Numbered from the stretch's first letter, positions 1 through 9,737 are shown. The stretch: DNA of 64,000 nucleotides from an uncultured Clostridia bacterium (GCA_944412495.1 CALYBL010000035.1:62001-126000), one strand, 5' to 3'. Program-made: numbers and translations. The notes: generated from the letters alone by a model not told the origin.

Positions 1-376
1 AAATCCAATGCCGGACGATTATACGGCTGCGCAGAGGGTATGGGAGCAGATATTTGCAGACGATAATCACCATATTATCGTTGCTGAAGAGAACGGCATG
101 CTCATAGCATCATGCGTTATGGTCGTCATACCCAATCTCACGAATAACCAGCGCCCGTATGCGCTCATAGAAAATGTAATTACGGATGCGGCCTTCAGAC
201 GACGCGGCTATGCATCCGCCTGTCTGGATTTTGCAAGGGATATTGCAGAAGCGGCAGGCTGCTATAAGCTTATGCTTATGACGGGCTCAAAATCCGAGGG
301 TACGCTCCGCTTTTATGAGCGTGCCGGCTATAACAGAAAGGACAAGACAGCGTTTATTCAGTGGCTTAATAAATAA
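1..376 (+). CDS. GNAT family N-acetyltransferase, C-terminal part (cut by window edge)
   Basis: The reading frame is open to base 1, so the true start lies outside the window; an ATG at position 8 is probably internal. What remains is about 124 residues with the GNAT core: a central beta strand with hydrophobic residues (ASCVMVVIPNL), then the acetyl-CoA pyrophosphate-binding loop AFRRRGYASACL, and the C-terminal LRFYERAGY strand-helix typical of the family. GNAT enzymes move acetyl from acetyl-CoA to an amine; the substrate cannot be read from sequence. It stands alone, 104 bp ahead of the DUF3006 gene. Family assignment is firm, substrate unknown. Confidence 0.85.
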   Translation, partial: NPMPDDYTAAQRVWEQIFADDNHHIIVAEENGMLIASCVMVVIPNLTNNQRPYALIENVITDAAFRRRGYASACLDFARDIAEAAGCYKLMLMTGSKSEGTLRFYERAGYNRKDKTAFIQWLNK

Positions 377-480
377 ATTGAGAATGGTCACATATTTGGC
401 TGTATTTAAAAGCTGCATCCCGGACAAATTCAGAGTGCAGCGAATATCGGCAAAATTTAATACAGATTGGAGAGCCTGAC

Positions 481-693
481 ATGAGATATATAATCGACCG
501 CATAGAGGGCGGCACGGCGGTTTGCGAGGACGAAAACCGGAACATGACGGACATAAAGCTGAGCCTTTTGCCGCAGGGCGTAAAGGAGGGCAGCGTCGTA
601 AACCTTGAAAACGGTGTGTACACCATTGATGAAGCTGCCGCTGATGCGCGCCGCAAAAAAATACAGGCGCTTGAAAATGAGCTTTTCAGATAA
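481..693 (+). CDS. DUF3006 family small protein
   Basis: A 70-residue protein beginning MRYIIDRIEGG, preceded by an SD-like GGAGAG about seven bases before the ATG. The pattern (a short strand MRYIIDRIEG, then a central VCED segment, a second strand after PQGVKEGSVV, and a charged C-terminal helix ending in ALENELFR) is that of DUF3006, small Firmicutes proteins often found beside metallo-beta-lactamase-fold or competence-type genes. Here the neighbours are a GNAT gene and an 800-bp spacer, so context gives no clue to its role. Function unknown. Confidence 0.75.
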   Translation: MRYIIDRIEGGTAVCEDENRNMTDIKLSLLPQGVKEGSVVNLENGVYTIDEAAADARRKKIQALENELFR

Positions 694-1502
694 AGCTATT
701 CTGTCGCATAGGGATGCCGGCTTTTATGCGGCAAATACAGAGGTATATCTGCGTGCTAAAGAGCCGGACAGGTCAAATTTGCCAACACTTTTTGTTTAAA
801 ACCTGCCGACGTCCTCTTTTTGCTTTACTTTAAGATATTTCGGCCTTCCGTGCCGTCTGAAAGCGTAACGTCGGATATTGCTAAAGCCGGCTATACAGGC
901 GGCGAAAAATCTGTTTTTATAACGGCATGGACTCTGTCGGCAAATTGTGCGCTGGTCCACTGCAGGAAGCTCACCGCGCTTTGCTGTGCCGGATGCTGAG
1001 CGGTGCTTTATTGCTTGTTATAAGCATGAAAAGTTCATCGGTTGTATTGGGGCGGGTGATCAAAGCTTTGCAGCGGCATGCCTAAGGAAAGCACATGATA
1101 ATTGTGAAAAACTATATCACTGCCGGCTATGATTTTGCCAGTTTATACAGGCGGCGTGGGCAGAAATGCAATGATAAAATGAATATCCTAAGTAGGGCCG
1201 GTCGTCTGCGGATATTTTTATAGTCCGTGAAACCACCGGATTACTGCAATTTTAATTGGCGTCGGTGCGCGTAGCTTTGTGATATTGACCATATTGTAAT
1301 AAAGGTTAAGCTTTTGTAATGTTTCAAACAGAAAAACTGTGATATAATAGCTATGGATATTTATTCCATGTTTTTTGATTAACTGTGTCAAAATAAAAAA
1401 TAGCATGGATAAAAATATATAAATATAAAAAATTTGCAAGTTTAAACAGCGCCAAAAATCGATATACTAATAAAGGCGACAAAATTTTGAGTGGTGTTAG
1501 CT
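694..1502. other. gene-poor spacer, no convincing feature
   Basis: About 800 bp with no frame that looks like a protein. The second half (about 1250-1450) is markedly AT-rich and holds a TATAAT at about 1353, which could serve the downstream flavoprotein gene, but no good -35 box lies at the right distance. Confidence 0.5.
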
Positions 1503-2381
1503 GTGAAATACGGTGTATGCATAATAGGCAGCGGTCCGGCGGGGATATCAGCCGCGATTTATTCGGTACGCGCGGGCGTCAAGACGGCGGTGATATCGGC
1601 CGGCACCGGTGTGCTCGACTCGGCTGAGGTGATTGAAAACTACTATGGCTTTGAAAGAATATCCGGCAGAGAGCTTAACGAGCGCGGGATAAATCAGGCC
1701 AAGAAGCTTGGCGTCGATATTTTTGAGGCGGAGGCAACGTCTATTGATTATGACGGCGGCTTTGCGGTCTCGGCCGGTGACGTAAGTATAGAATGCGACG
1801 CGCTTATACTGGCTCTTGGCCGGCGCAGGCAGAAGTCCGGCATCAAGGGAATAGATGCGCTTGAGGGCCGCGGCGTCAGCTTCTGCGCCGTGTGCGACGG
1901 ATTCTTTTATAGAGGCAAAAAGGTCGGTGTGCTGGGCAGCGGCGCATACGCACTGTCTGAGGCGAAGCATCTTGCGGCCTTTGCCGACAGCGTGACGATA
2001 TTCACAAACGGTCAGGACGCGGAGGTCGAGATCCCGCCTGAGTTTTCGGTGGAGGTGCGTCCGGTCAGAGATGTGCTTAAGTCGGACGATGAGACGGGCG
2101 GCAGGCTTAAGGGACTGCTGCTTGATGACGGTGAGGTCAAAGAGATAGACGGTTTGTTCATAGCCCTTGGCATGGCGTCGGCCGGGGATTTTGCCTTAAA
2201 GCTCGGCGTGATAACGGAGAACGGGATAATCAAGACCGACTCAGACGGGCAGACAAACGTGCCGGGACTCTTTGCCGCAGGCGACTGTACGGGCGGTATA
2301 TATCAGGTGTCGCAGGCTGTGGGTCAGGGCGCTGCGGCTGGGCTTGCCGCGTCCAAATTCAGCAAAAAAAGCAAACGGTAG
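1503..2381 (+). CDS. thioredoxin reductase-like NAD(P)/FAD-dependent oxidoreductase
   Basis: About 292 residues of the class II pyridine nucleotide-disulfide oxidoreductase fold. The N-terminus has the FAD dinucleotide motif CIIGSGPAG, the middle carries a redox-active CxxC in the segment SFCAVCDGFF, followed by a second nucleotide-binding motif GVLGSGAYA, and the C-terminus has GLFAAGDCTGG for FAD. That order and spacing match thioredoxin reductase (usual length near 310). The second nucleotide motif departs from the common GGGDSA, so the electron donor or partner may differ. Start: a GTG at 1503 gives MKYGVCIIGSGPAG and is preferred; an in-frame GTG at 1491 would add four residues. No thioredoxin gene is adjacent. 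Confidence 0.85.
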   Translation: MKYGVCIIGSGPAGISAAIYSVRAGVKTAVISAGTGVLDSAEVIENYYGFERISGRELNERGINQAKKLGVDIFEAEATSIDYDGGFAVSAGDVSIECDALILALGRRRQKSGIKGIDALEGRGVSFCAVCDGFFYRGKKVGVLGSGAYALSEAKHLAAFADSVTIFTNGQDAEVEIPPEFSVEVRPVRDVLKSDDETGGRLKGLLLDDGEVKEIDGLFIALGMASAGDFALKLGVITENGIIKTDSDGQTNVPGLFAAGDCTGGIYQVSQAVGQGAAAGLAASKFSKKSKR

Positions 2382-2481
2382 TATAAATACTGGACAAGCG
2401 GCACATTATATGGTATTATAAATTGGTTTTATGTTTAGCATGTAAATTTATTATAAAGATATTTCGCAAGGGAGATGGCCT

Positions 2482-3768
2482 TTGTTGAGCAAATATATAG
2501 TAAACGGCGGTGCACCGCTTAAGGGCGAGGTAGACGTCAGCGGGTCTAAAAACGCATCTGTTGCAATAATACCGGCGGTAATGCTTTCGGACGGTGTATG
2601 CCGGCTTGAAAACGTGCCGGACATATCCGACACGGCGACCGAGCTTTCCATACTCTACGACCTTGGCGCGGACATAAGGATGATAAACAGGACGACCTAT
2701 GAGATAGACCCGAGAGGTATTCGCTTTGACATAATCCCGCACGAGAAAACAAAGGTCATGCGCGGCTCATACTACTTTATAGGCGCAATGCTCGGCAGAT
2801 TCGGAAGAGCCAAGGTAGCGCTGCCCGGCGGCTGCAATTTCGGCGTGCGTCCCATTGACCAGCACATCAAGGGCTTCGAGGCGCTCGGCTGTGACGTAAC
2901 GCTTGAGCACGGACTTATCAACGTTGAAACAAAGGGGCTGCTCGGCGCGCAGGTATACCTTGACGTGGTGTCGGTTGGTGCTACGATGAACATCATGCTT
3001 GCGGCGTGCAAGGCGAGAGGACTCACTGTTATCGAAAACGCTGCCAAGGAGCCGCACATAGTCGATCTTGCAAACTTCCTCAATTCAATGGGCGCTGACA
3101 TAATGGGCGCCGGCACCGATGTTATAAAGATACGCGGCGTAAGCTCGCTTCACGGCGCGTCGTATTCAATAATACCCGACCAGATAGAGGCGGGAACATA
3201 TATGGTTGCAGCGGCGGCAACCGGCGGCGACGTACTCATAAAAAATGTGATACCAAAGCACCTTGAATCGATAAGCACAAAGCTTGTTGAGGCAGGCGCC
3301 GACATAACAGAGTACGATGAGGCCATAAGAGTTAGACGCACGGGCGAGCTGAGAAAGATAAACCTTAAAACCATGCCGCATCCCGGCTTTCCGACGGACA
3401 TGCAGCCGCAGACGGTGGTCATGCTGTCGATAGCACATGGGACGAGCATTGTAACGGAGTCCATTTTCGATAATAGGTTCAGATATGTAGAGCAGCTCAC
3501 CTCCATGGGCGCAAAAATCCAGGTGGACGGCAAGATTGCCGTTGTTGAGGGTGTGAAGGAGCTTAAGCCGGCGCCTGTTTCCGCTACCGACCTGAGAGCC
3601 GGCGCCGCCATGATTATAGCAGGGCTTATTACTCACGGCTGTACTGAAATTGAGGACATACACCACATTGAGCGCGGCTATGATAATCTTGTTGAAAAAT
3701 TTATCGGCCTCGGCGCTACAATAGAGATGAAGAAAAGTCAGGGAATATTTATTCCCAAGGCACAGTGA
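2482..3768 (+). CDS. murA: UDP-N-acetylglucosamine 1-carboxyvinyltransferase (MurA)
   Basis: Catalyses the first committed step of peptidoglycan synthesis, transferring enolpyruvate from phosphoenolpyruvate to UDP-GlcNAc in the cytoplasm. The 428-residue length is typical. The N-terminal GSKNASVAIIPA contains the catalytic Lys/Asn pair, and the PEP loop PGGCNFGVRPIDQH holds the active-site Cys at about residue 118, so the enzyme should be of the fosfomycin-sensitive type. The C-terminal motif DLRAGAAMIIAG is also characteristic. Two adjacent TTG codons (2482 and 2485) are possible starts; an AAGGGAGATGG SD lies just upstream. It is part of a run of wall-precursor genes (with the MurF-like ligase and Ddl). 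Confidence 0.96.
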   Translation: MLSKYIVNGGAPLKGEVDVSGSKNASVAIIPAVMLSDGVCRLENVPDISDTATELSILYDLGADIRMINRTTYEIDPRGIRFDIIPHEKTKVMRGSYYFIGAMLGRFGRAKVALPGGCNFGVRPIDQHIKGFEALGCDVTLEHGLINVETKGLLGAQVYLDVVSVGATMNIMLAACKARGLTVIENAAKEPHIVDLANFLNSMGADIMGAGTDVIKIRGVSSLHGASYSIIPDQIEAGTYMVAAAATGGDVLIKNVIPKHLESISTKLVEAGADITEYDEAIRVRRTGELRKINLKTMPHPGFPTDMQPQTVVMLSIAHGTSIVTESIFDNRFRYVEQLTSMGAKIQVDGKIAVVEGVKELKPAPVSATDLRAGAAMIIAGLITHGCTEIEDIHHIERGYDNLVEKFIGLGATIEMKKSQGIFIPKAQ

Positions 3769-3801
3769 TTCTCTGTAAAGACCAATATAACCGAAAGCAA
3801 A

Positions 3802-3828
3802 AATGCCGCCGCATTTGTGGCGGTTTTT
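3802..3828 (+). terminator. terminator after murA
   Basis: GCCGCC (3805-3810) pairs with GGCGGT (3819-3824) around an 8-nt loop, followed by a run of Ts. It lies 37 bp after the murA stop. The remainder of the spacer to 4103 holds nothing recognisable. Confidence 0.6.
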
Positions 3829-4103
3829 CTGATATAGAGTACCCTCTGAATACGGGAATGCACGAAAAGCATCGTGCCGGCGGATCTGAGGGAGCCGCTT
3901 GCAAGGGAAAGCGCAAATCTCTCTACACAAAGGGAAAAAGGTATGATATAATTTAATGAAAAAAGCATATATGTCAGACTTTAGCTACATATAATTTAAG
4001 GCAGAAAAAATTTAAGTCATATTGAAATGGCACGTTTTTTGCGCGTTCGTTTTGGCATGGCTTCGCTGCTTGATTTATCATTTTAGCAGGTGAAATAATA
4101 CAT

Positions 4104-4892
4104 ATGTCCCGTATTTGCAATTTGTTCAGCGGCAGCACCGGCAACAGCATACTTATCGGCCACCGCGGTGACGGCATACTGATAGACGCCGGCGTCAGTG
4201 CGCGCAGGATAGAGCAGGCGCTGCGTGAAATAGATTCAGACATATCTAAAATAAGGGCGATTTTTGTAACGCACGAGCACAGCGACCATATAGCCGGTGT
4301 ACGCGTGCTCGCTTCACGCCACGGCATACCTGTTTATGCCACGCGCGGCACGCTTGAGGGCATGGCGCAGTACGGCGGCCTGTCGGACAGGGTAAAGGCA
4401 TTTGAGATTCCGTCCGGCGGCGTCGAGGTCGGCGATATGCTGGTAACATGCTTTGCCACCCCGCATGACGCGCGGCAGAGCTGCGGATACAGCATAGAGC
4501 TGTCCGACGGGCAGAAAATAGCGATAGCCACCGATCTCGGCCATGTAAGCGAGGAGGTGCGCGCCTCGCTTACCGGCTGCGATACCGTCGTGCTGGAGTC
4601 GAATCACGATATAATGATGCTCCAAAACGGGCCGTATCCGTACGAGCTCAAGAGGCGTGTAATGTCGGATGTCGGGCATTTGTCCAACGCGGTGTGTGCA
4701 GACGAGCTGTGCAGCCTCGTAAAAAGCGGCACGACGCGCATAATTTTGGCACATCTCAGCCGTGAAAACAACTATCCTGCGCTGGCGTATGAGACGTCGA
4801 AATCAAACCTTGCCGGCAGCGGGATGACGGAAAACATAGATTATATGCTGTATGTGGCGCCGGTGTTCGGCGGTAAGCCGATAGTTTTATAA
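4104..4892 (+). CDS. MBL-fold metallohydrolase of the WalJ/YycJ type
   Basis: A 262-residue metallo-beta-lactamase-fold protein. The metal ligand motif THEHSDHIAG (HxHxDH) starts near residue 55, a second ligand His lies in TPHDARQSCGY, an Asp in ATDLGH, and LVLESNHD is typical of the WalJ/YycJ subfamily. Members are cytoplasmic putative nucleases or phosphodiesterases, often linked to the WalRK cell-wall regulon or DNA repair; here no walRK genes are beside it. The opening FSGSTGNS is also typical of this subfamily. The ATG at 4104 has an AGGTGA about ten bases upstream. Function beyond the fold is inferred. Confidence 0.88.
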   Translation: MSRICNLFSGSTGNSILIGHRGDGILIDAGVSARRIEQALREIDSDISKIRAIFVTHEHSDHIAGVRVLASRHGIPVYATRGTLEGMAQYGGLSDRVKAFEIPSGGVEVGDMLVTCFATPHDARQSCGYSIELSDGQKIAIATDLGHVSEEVRASLTGCDTVVLESNHDIMMLQNGPYPYELKRRVMSDVGHLSNAVCADELCSLVKSGTTRIILAHLSRENNYPALAYETSKSNLAGSGMTENIDYMLYVAPVFGGKPIVL

Positions 4893-5065
4893 GCGCCGTT
4901 GCACGCTTACGTGAAAAGTGCCGCTTTTATGCAGTGACGCAGTTGGCCGGCAAAGCGCTGCGGATATAGGCATTTTAAAGGAAAATAAAGCAAAATATTA
5001 ATACATCGGCGAAAAAGTGTGCAGAATAGTAATAACGGCGCAAACCGATGAAAAGGGTGTTGAGC

Positions 5066-5833
5066 TTGCAGATAAACATTGACGGACTTGATATACGCTA
5101 TGAATCCGTCGGCAAGGACGGAGGCAGGGACGTGCTTCTCCTTCCGGGCTGGGGCGCCACGCTGGATTTGTACGAATTTATAATAAAGCATTTGTCAGAC
5201 CGCTTTAAGGTTACGGCACTGGATTTCCCGGGGTGCGGCGGCAGTCAGATAATGGAGCGGCCGTGGGATGTGCAGGACTATGCCGACCTTACCGTAAGCT
5301 TTATTGAAAAGGTCGGGCTTAAAAACCCTATACTCATAGGCCATTCAAACGGCGGACGCGTCATTATGCAGCTCTGCGGAACGGGAATGCTGTCACCGGA
5401 CAAGGTTATTCTGCTCGGCGCCGCCGGTATAAAGCATAAAAAGACCTTTAAGCAGAAGGTGCGTCAGTCGGCGTTCAAGCTCATTAAGCGGATACTGCTG
5501 CTGCCGGGGATAAGGAAATATTCTAAAAATTTGCTGGAGAGAGCGCGCAGCCATTTCGGCTCGGCCGATTACAAATCGGCGCCGGAGGTCCTGCGTCAGA
5601 CGATGGTAAGGCTCATAAACAGGGATATGCGCGGCGTTCTGTCTAACATCAAGGCGTCGACACTGCTCATATACGGTGAAAACGACACTGCGGCGACGGT
5701 GGAGGACGCGAATATAATAGCGTCGTACATAGACGACGCCGGCGTGTGTGTTATAAAGGGCGCGGGGCATTTCGCGTTTTTGGACAGACCGTTTGAGGTG
5801 GCAAAAATAATCGACAGCTTTTTAAACGGCTGA
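5066..5833 (+). CDS. alpha/beta hydrolase
   Basis: About 255 residues with the alpha/beta hydrolase fold. The oxyanion region LLLPGWGATLDLY is followed by the nucleophile elbow GHSNGG (Ser), the acid in LLIYGENDTAA (Asp) and the base in GAGHFAFLDRP (His), so the catalytic triad is complete. The TTG at 5066 (MQINIDGLDIRYES) is preferred because AGGGTG sits six bases before it; an upstream ATG at 5048 has no SD. It lies ahead of the MurF-like and Ddl genes, which suggests a link to wall synthesis, but the substrate cannot be predicted. Confidence 0.85.
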   Translation: MQINIDGLDIRYESVGKDGGRDVLLLPGWGATLDLYEFIIKHLSDRFKVTALDFPGCGGSQIMERPWDVQDYADLTVSFIEKVGLKNPILIGHSNGGRVIMQLCGTGMLSPDKVILLGAAGIKHKKTFKQKVRQSAFKLIKRILLLPGIRKYSKNLLERARSHFGSADYKSAPEVLRQTMVRLINRDMRGVLSNIKASTLLIYGENDTAATVEDANIIASYIDDAGVCVIKGAGHFAFLDRPFEVAKIIDSFLNG

Positions 5834-6094
5834 GCATACCGGGTAACTTTATAGATTTTACGGAATACGCTTTGCCGGAAAATTCCGGCCGAGAGCATAT
5901 ATCGCGGTTGAAGGCTGTAAACAAACGGCATATGTGTCGGAGCACGCCTCGCCGCAGGTTACAAGCCATATATCGCTATTGATACCGGCAGATGAACGGC
6001 ATGTGCGCTGCGGCGTTTATGGCCTTTGCCAAAGCCGCCGCTTGTATATCAGTGAAAACGAAGCACGGCGGACTTACTGTCATACTGAAATTAC

Positions 6095-7699
6095 ATGGAA
6101 AGGGTGAGCGGCATAAATATCATTCTTGAAATATCCGCGGTCGTGCTGGCCGTCACGCTTATGTTCACGATAACCGGCCAGATACACATGCTGCAGCAAA
6201 ACTCCTATTTTAATTCGAGATTCATAAATTACCTTAAGGGCGCGGCCTCTTACAAAACGGCCGTATCGGCGCTTGTTTCGGCAGCAATCGTGGCACTTGC
6301 TGCATCGTCGCTATGGCTGTATATCCCGCTGCTGTCGGTCGCGGCGGTAACCGGGCTGTTCAGGTGCATTGCCGCTGTGTGCGGGCAGAAAAACGCCAAG
6401 AAAAGGCTTGTATTCACATCACGAGTAAAGCGGATGTATGCCTCATCGGCCGTGATACTGGCGTTTTATCTGCTGCTGCTTATGCTGCTTAAGGCTGATC
6501 TGTCTATATATGTTTATACGCTGTCGGCACTGCTTTTGCTTTCGCCGTTTTATGTCATACTGCTTAATATTGTAAACACGCCCGTAGAAAAGCTTATCAA
6601 CCGCTATTATATAAACGACGCAAAAAAAATACTCAAAAAGCACGGGAGTCTGAAGATAATCGGCGTTACGGGCAGCTACGGAAAGACGAGCACAAAATAT
6701 ATTTTGGGACGGATGCTGAGCGAAAAGTACAATGTGACGATAACGCCCGGCAGCTTTAACACTCTGCTTGGCGTCGTGCGTACCATAAGGGAGCAGCTTA
6801 CTCCGGCGACGCAGGTCTTTGTCGTCGAAATGGGCGCGAAGCGCGTCGGCGACATTAAGGAGATATGCGACCTTGTAAAGCCGCAGATGGGTGTCATAAC
6901 CTCTGTGGGCGAGCAGCATCTCAGCACCTTCGGCAGCATAGACAATGTGCTAAAAACCAAGTTTGAGCTTTACGATGCCGTAAAGGCAGCCGGCGGAGTC
7001 ATGTTCCTCAACTTTGACAATAAGCTGATAAGAGAAAACGCGGACAGGGGCGCAAGGGTCGTGTCTTACGCCGCCAAAGGCGGCGCTGCCGACGTGTACG
7101 CGGAAAATATCCGGGCCTCCTCACGCGGAAGCGTGTTTGACCTTGTCCTGAAGGGCGAAAAAGTGCAGATACAGACAAAGCTGCTCGGCGCTCACAATGT
7201 ATGCAACATCGCCGGCGCGGCTGCGGTATGCATGGAGCTGGGAATGTCGGCAGCCGATATAAAGTGCGCCGCCTTTATGCTTGAGAGTGTGGAGCACCGC
7301 CTGCAGCTCCGCAGGTATTTGAACGGCTCGCTGCTTATAGACGATTCATACAATTCCAACCCCGAAGGGTGTGTCGAGGCGGCGAACGTGCTTGCGTCGT
7401 TTGAAGGCAAGCGCAGGATAATTGTCACCCCCGGCGTTATAGAGCTCGGGGAGAGGGAATATGACGTAAATTATCATTTCGGCGAGGTCATGGCAGACTC
7501 CGCCGATGATATAATACTCGTGGGCGAAAAGCGCGCCGTGCCGATGAAGGATGCCATAGAAAAATCGGACTTTGACACTGAGCGGCTGTATGTTGTAAAC
7601 ACATTTAAAGAGGCGGCGGCAAAGCTTGCCTCCATGTGCTCAAGCGACACGGTGGTGCTGTTTGAAAATGATTTGCCCGACAATTACGAAAAGCAGTAG
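6095..7699 (+). CDS. membrane-anchored MurF-like Mur ligase
   Basis: A 534-residue protein. The first 170 or so residues hold about four hydrophobic segments (near 8-30, 50-90, 115-135 and 138-160). The rest is a Mur ligase: the ATP loop GVTGSYGKTSTK near residue 190, the VVEMGAKRVGDI motif resembling MurF, the central-domain motif around EHRLQ, and LLIDDSYNSNPEG, a MurF hallmark. MurF joins D-Ala-D-Ala to UDP-MurNAc-tripeptide; the D-Ala-D-Ala ligase gene lies next downstream, which fits. Canonical MurF is soluble and about 450 residues, so the membrane domain is an extra, replacing the usual N-terminal substrate-binding domain. A related but different amide-bond ligase is possible. No good SD precedes the ATG. 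Confidence 0.82.
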   Translation: MERVSGINIILEISAVVLAVTLMFTITGQIHMLQQNSYFNSRFINYLKGAASYKTAVSALVSAAIVALAASSLWLYIPLLSVAAVTGLFRCIAAVCGQKNAKKRLVFTSRVKRMYASSAVILAFYLLLLMLLKADLSIYVYTLSALLLLSPFYVILLNIVNTPVEKLINRYYINDAKKILKKHGSLKIIGVTGSYGKTSTKYILGRMLSEKYNVTITPGSFNTLLGVVRTIREQLTPATQVFVVEMGAKRVGDIKEICDLVKPQMGVITSVGEQHLSTFGSIDNVLKTKFELYDAVKAAGGVMFLNFDNKLIRENADRGARVVSYAAKGGAADVYAENIRASSRGSVFDLVLKGEKVQIQTKLLGAHNVCNIAGAAAVCMELGMSAADIKCAAFMLESVEHRLQLRRYLNGSLLIDDSYNSNPEGCVEAANVLASFEGKRRIIVTPGVIELGEREYDVNYHFGEVMADSADDIILVGEKRAVPMKDAIEKSDFDTERLYVVNTFKEAAAKLASMCSSDTVVLFENDLPDNYEKQ

Positions 7700-7904
7700 C
7701 ATTCACCATTGACATGCATTGGCATGTATACTGTCATACCACGGTGCATCTGAGGGAATGCAGTGCTTTTACAAGGCAATGCGGAATCTATAAATTGGGC
7801 GGGCAATGTCGCAAAGCAGATATAACCGGCCTTTTATACGCTGAGCAGACGCCAAGCCTGCACATCGCGGATTTTAGCCTTAGTCCGGCATGTTCATTGC
7901 CCAG

Positions 7905-8010
7905 GAAAGATTTTTACGCACCGTGCCGGAGAAGAGCATGTTTTTCTGAAGCACTATGCCTGCGGCGTCGCGGCGCAATGTCATATTCTTTGACATTTTT
8001 GCCGGCCGCG
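7905..8010 (-). pseudogene. relic of an ABC exporter ATPase gene (Q-loop region)
   Basis: Read on the minus strand, this stretch gives GKNVKEYDIA, then after a frame change LRRDAAGIVLQKNMLFSGTV and RKNLS. It is near-identical in DNA to the region around 13631-13735 of the ABC exporter gene in this window (VGGRDVREYDLAALRDAVG, GIVLQKNVLFSGTVRENL). The frame shift and the lack of flanking domains show it is a dead fragment. It is the only interpretable part of the 750-bp spacer (7700-8452) between the MurF-like and ddl genes. Confidence 0.75.
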
Positions 8011-8452
8011 AAAAAAGCCCAAGCGTAAGGTGTTATGAGGCAACACGTCTTTTGTAAAGCAAAATCAGAGGGCACAGCAAAAAAGCAATGCCGGACGGGC
8101 AGGCTGCCATTAATTAGGCGGGTAATGCCGTAAAATCAGCATGACGGCCTTTATATACGCTTTCTGATGCCGGCTTGTTGCTTAAGTCTGACACTATTCG
8201 GCGGTATGTATTGTCTGCCGTCGCTTCAGATAAAGCCGGACGCGGCTGTTTTGGAGACCACGCGGCCGTCAGCGGCGGTTTCGGTCAGGCTTATGGCAGG
8301 CTGCAGAGATTCACATGAATGGCAAGCTTCGGCCCAAGCGAGCGCGCTCAAAGCGTCCGGTTTTATTCTGCAAGGCTTGTCACGTCCGCCGGTGCGGGCA
8401 GTATTTATAAGATTTATATTTATCATAACTGACTTTTGGGGGAATGGACAAA

Positions 8453-9646
8453 ATGATAAATCTGGCAGTACTTTTCGGCGGCCGCTCCGTCGAGCATGAG
8501 ATTTCCATAATAAGCGCGGTGCAGGCGATGCAGTCGCTTGACAAAGGAAAATATGAGACGGTGCCGGTTTACATGGCCAAGGACGGCAGCTTTTATACAG
8601 GAGCCGCGCTTTGCGACATATCAAATTACAAGGATATGCCCTCGCTGCTGAGGCTGTGCAAAAGGGTGATAATAATTCGCGAGGGCGATGGGGTATATAT
8701 ATATGAGAAAAAGGGCGGCAAGGTCGGCAAAAAGCCATATGCCCGAATAGACGCGGTGCTGCCTGTGGTGCACGGCACCAACTGCGAGGACGGCACGCTT
8801 CAGGGCTGGCTGGAAATGCTCGAGGTTCCGTACGCCGGCTGCTCGGTCACGGCGTCGGCGATAGGCATGGATAAGGAGCTGTGCAAAAAGCTTATGAGGC
8901 AGAGCGGCGTTCCGGTGCTCGGCGATATCGCGTTTTTCGCCAGAGAATGGATAGAATCTGAAGAAGAGATAACGGCCCGCATAGAAAATGAGCTTGGATA
9001 TCCGGTAATAGTAAAGCCGGTCAATTTGGGCTCAAGCGTCGGCATAAGCAAGGCGGCGGGCAGGGAGGAGCTTGACGAGGCGGTGAAGCTTGCCATGAAT
9101 TTTGCGTCCCGCATACTTGTCGAGCCGGCGATAGAGCATTTGAGGGAGATAAACTGTTCGGTGCTGGGCGACGCGCAGTCGTGCAGGGCCTCGGTGTGCG
9201 AGGAGCCCATAATGAGCGACAGGATTCTTTCATATGAGGATAAGTATATGTCCTCCGGAAAGTCCGGCAAAACGGTCGGCAGCAAGGGCATGGAATCAAT
9301 GTCGCGCATTATTCCGGCAAATCTGGCTGAGGAAAAGAGCAGGGAAATAGCCGACACGGCTATTTCCGCTTTCAAGGCGATAGGCGGGTGCGGTGTCGTC
9401 CGCATTGACTTTTTGATGGATACGGCAGACGGCGACAAAATATATCTCAATGAAATAAATACGATACCCGGCTCGCTCTCGTTTTATCTGTGGGAGAAAA
9501 GCGGCCTTACATACACTCAGCTGCTTGACGAGCTTGTGGAGCTGGCGTTTGCGAGGGCGCGTGCAAAGTCGAACCTCTCATTTACCTTTGACACGAATAT
9601 ACTGTCGGGTGATATAAAGCTTGGCGGAAAAAAGGGGAAGCTGTAA
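8453..9646 (+). CDS. ddl: D-alanine--D-alanine ligase
   Basis: ATP-grasp ligase making D-Ala-D-Ala for peptidoglycan precursors in the cytoplasm. It opens with LAVLFGGRSVEHEIS, the classic Ddl N-terminal motif, followed by VVHGTNCEDGTLQG, the ATP-grasp strand VIVKPVNLGSSVGISK and the C-terminal metal/substrate motif LNEINTIPGS. About 397 residues, slightly longer than E. coli DdlB (306) and closer to the long DdlA/VanA-type group. The ATG at 8453 is chosen because TGGGGGA ends nine bases before it; the ATG at 8444 would sit directly on the SD. Its neighbour upstream is the MurF-like ligase that would use its product. Confidence 0.95.
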   Translation: MINLAVLFGGRSVEHEISIISAVQAMQSLDKGKYETVPVYMAKDGSFYTGAALCDISNYKDMPSLLRLCKRVIIIREGDGVYIYEKKGGKVGKKPYARIDAVLPVVHGTNCEDGTLQGWLEMLEVPYAGCSVTASAIGMDKELCKKLMRQSGVPVLGDIAFFAREWIESEEEITARIENELGYPVIVKPVNLGSSVGISKAAGREELDEAVKLAMNFASRILVEPAIEHLREINCSVLGDAQSCRASVCEEPIMSDRILSYEDKYMSSGKSGKTVGSKGMESMSRIIPANLAEEKSREIADTAISAFKAIGGCGVVRIDFLMDTADGDKIYLNEINTIPGSLSFYLWEKSGLTYTQLLDELVELAFARARAKSNLSFTFDTNILSGDIKLGGKKGKL

Positions 9647-9737
9647 CCTCGAGTCTGCTTGCCTGCCGGCGGCATTTCTGACTTATTCAGGCGCTGACGC
9701 CGGCAAGAAGCACAAGCTGTGAAATTAAGGTGGAAAT

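Noticed and set aside
7714..8028. 104-codon plus-strand frame after the MurF-like gene
   Set aside because: It is the opposite strand of the ABC exporter relic.
8028..8080. Possible third copy of the CCTTTTG repeat (GAGGCAAC ... CTTTTGTAAAG)
   Set aside because: The match is short, has a four-base insert and lacks the closing stem.
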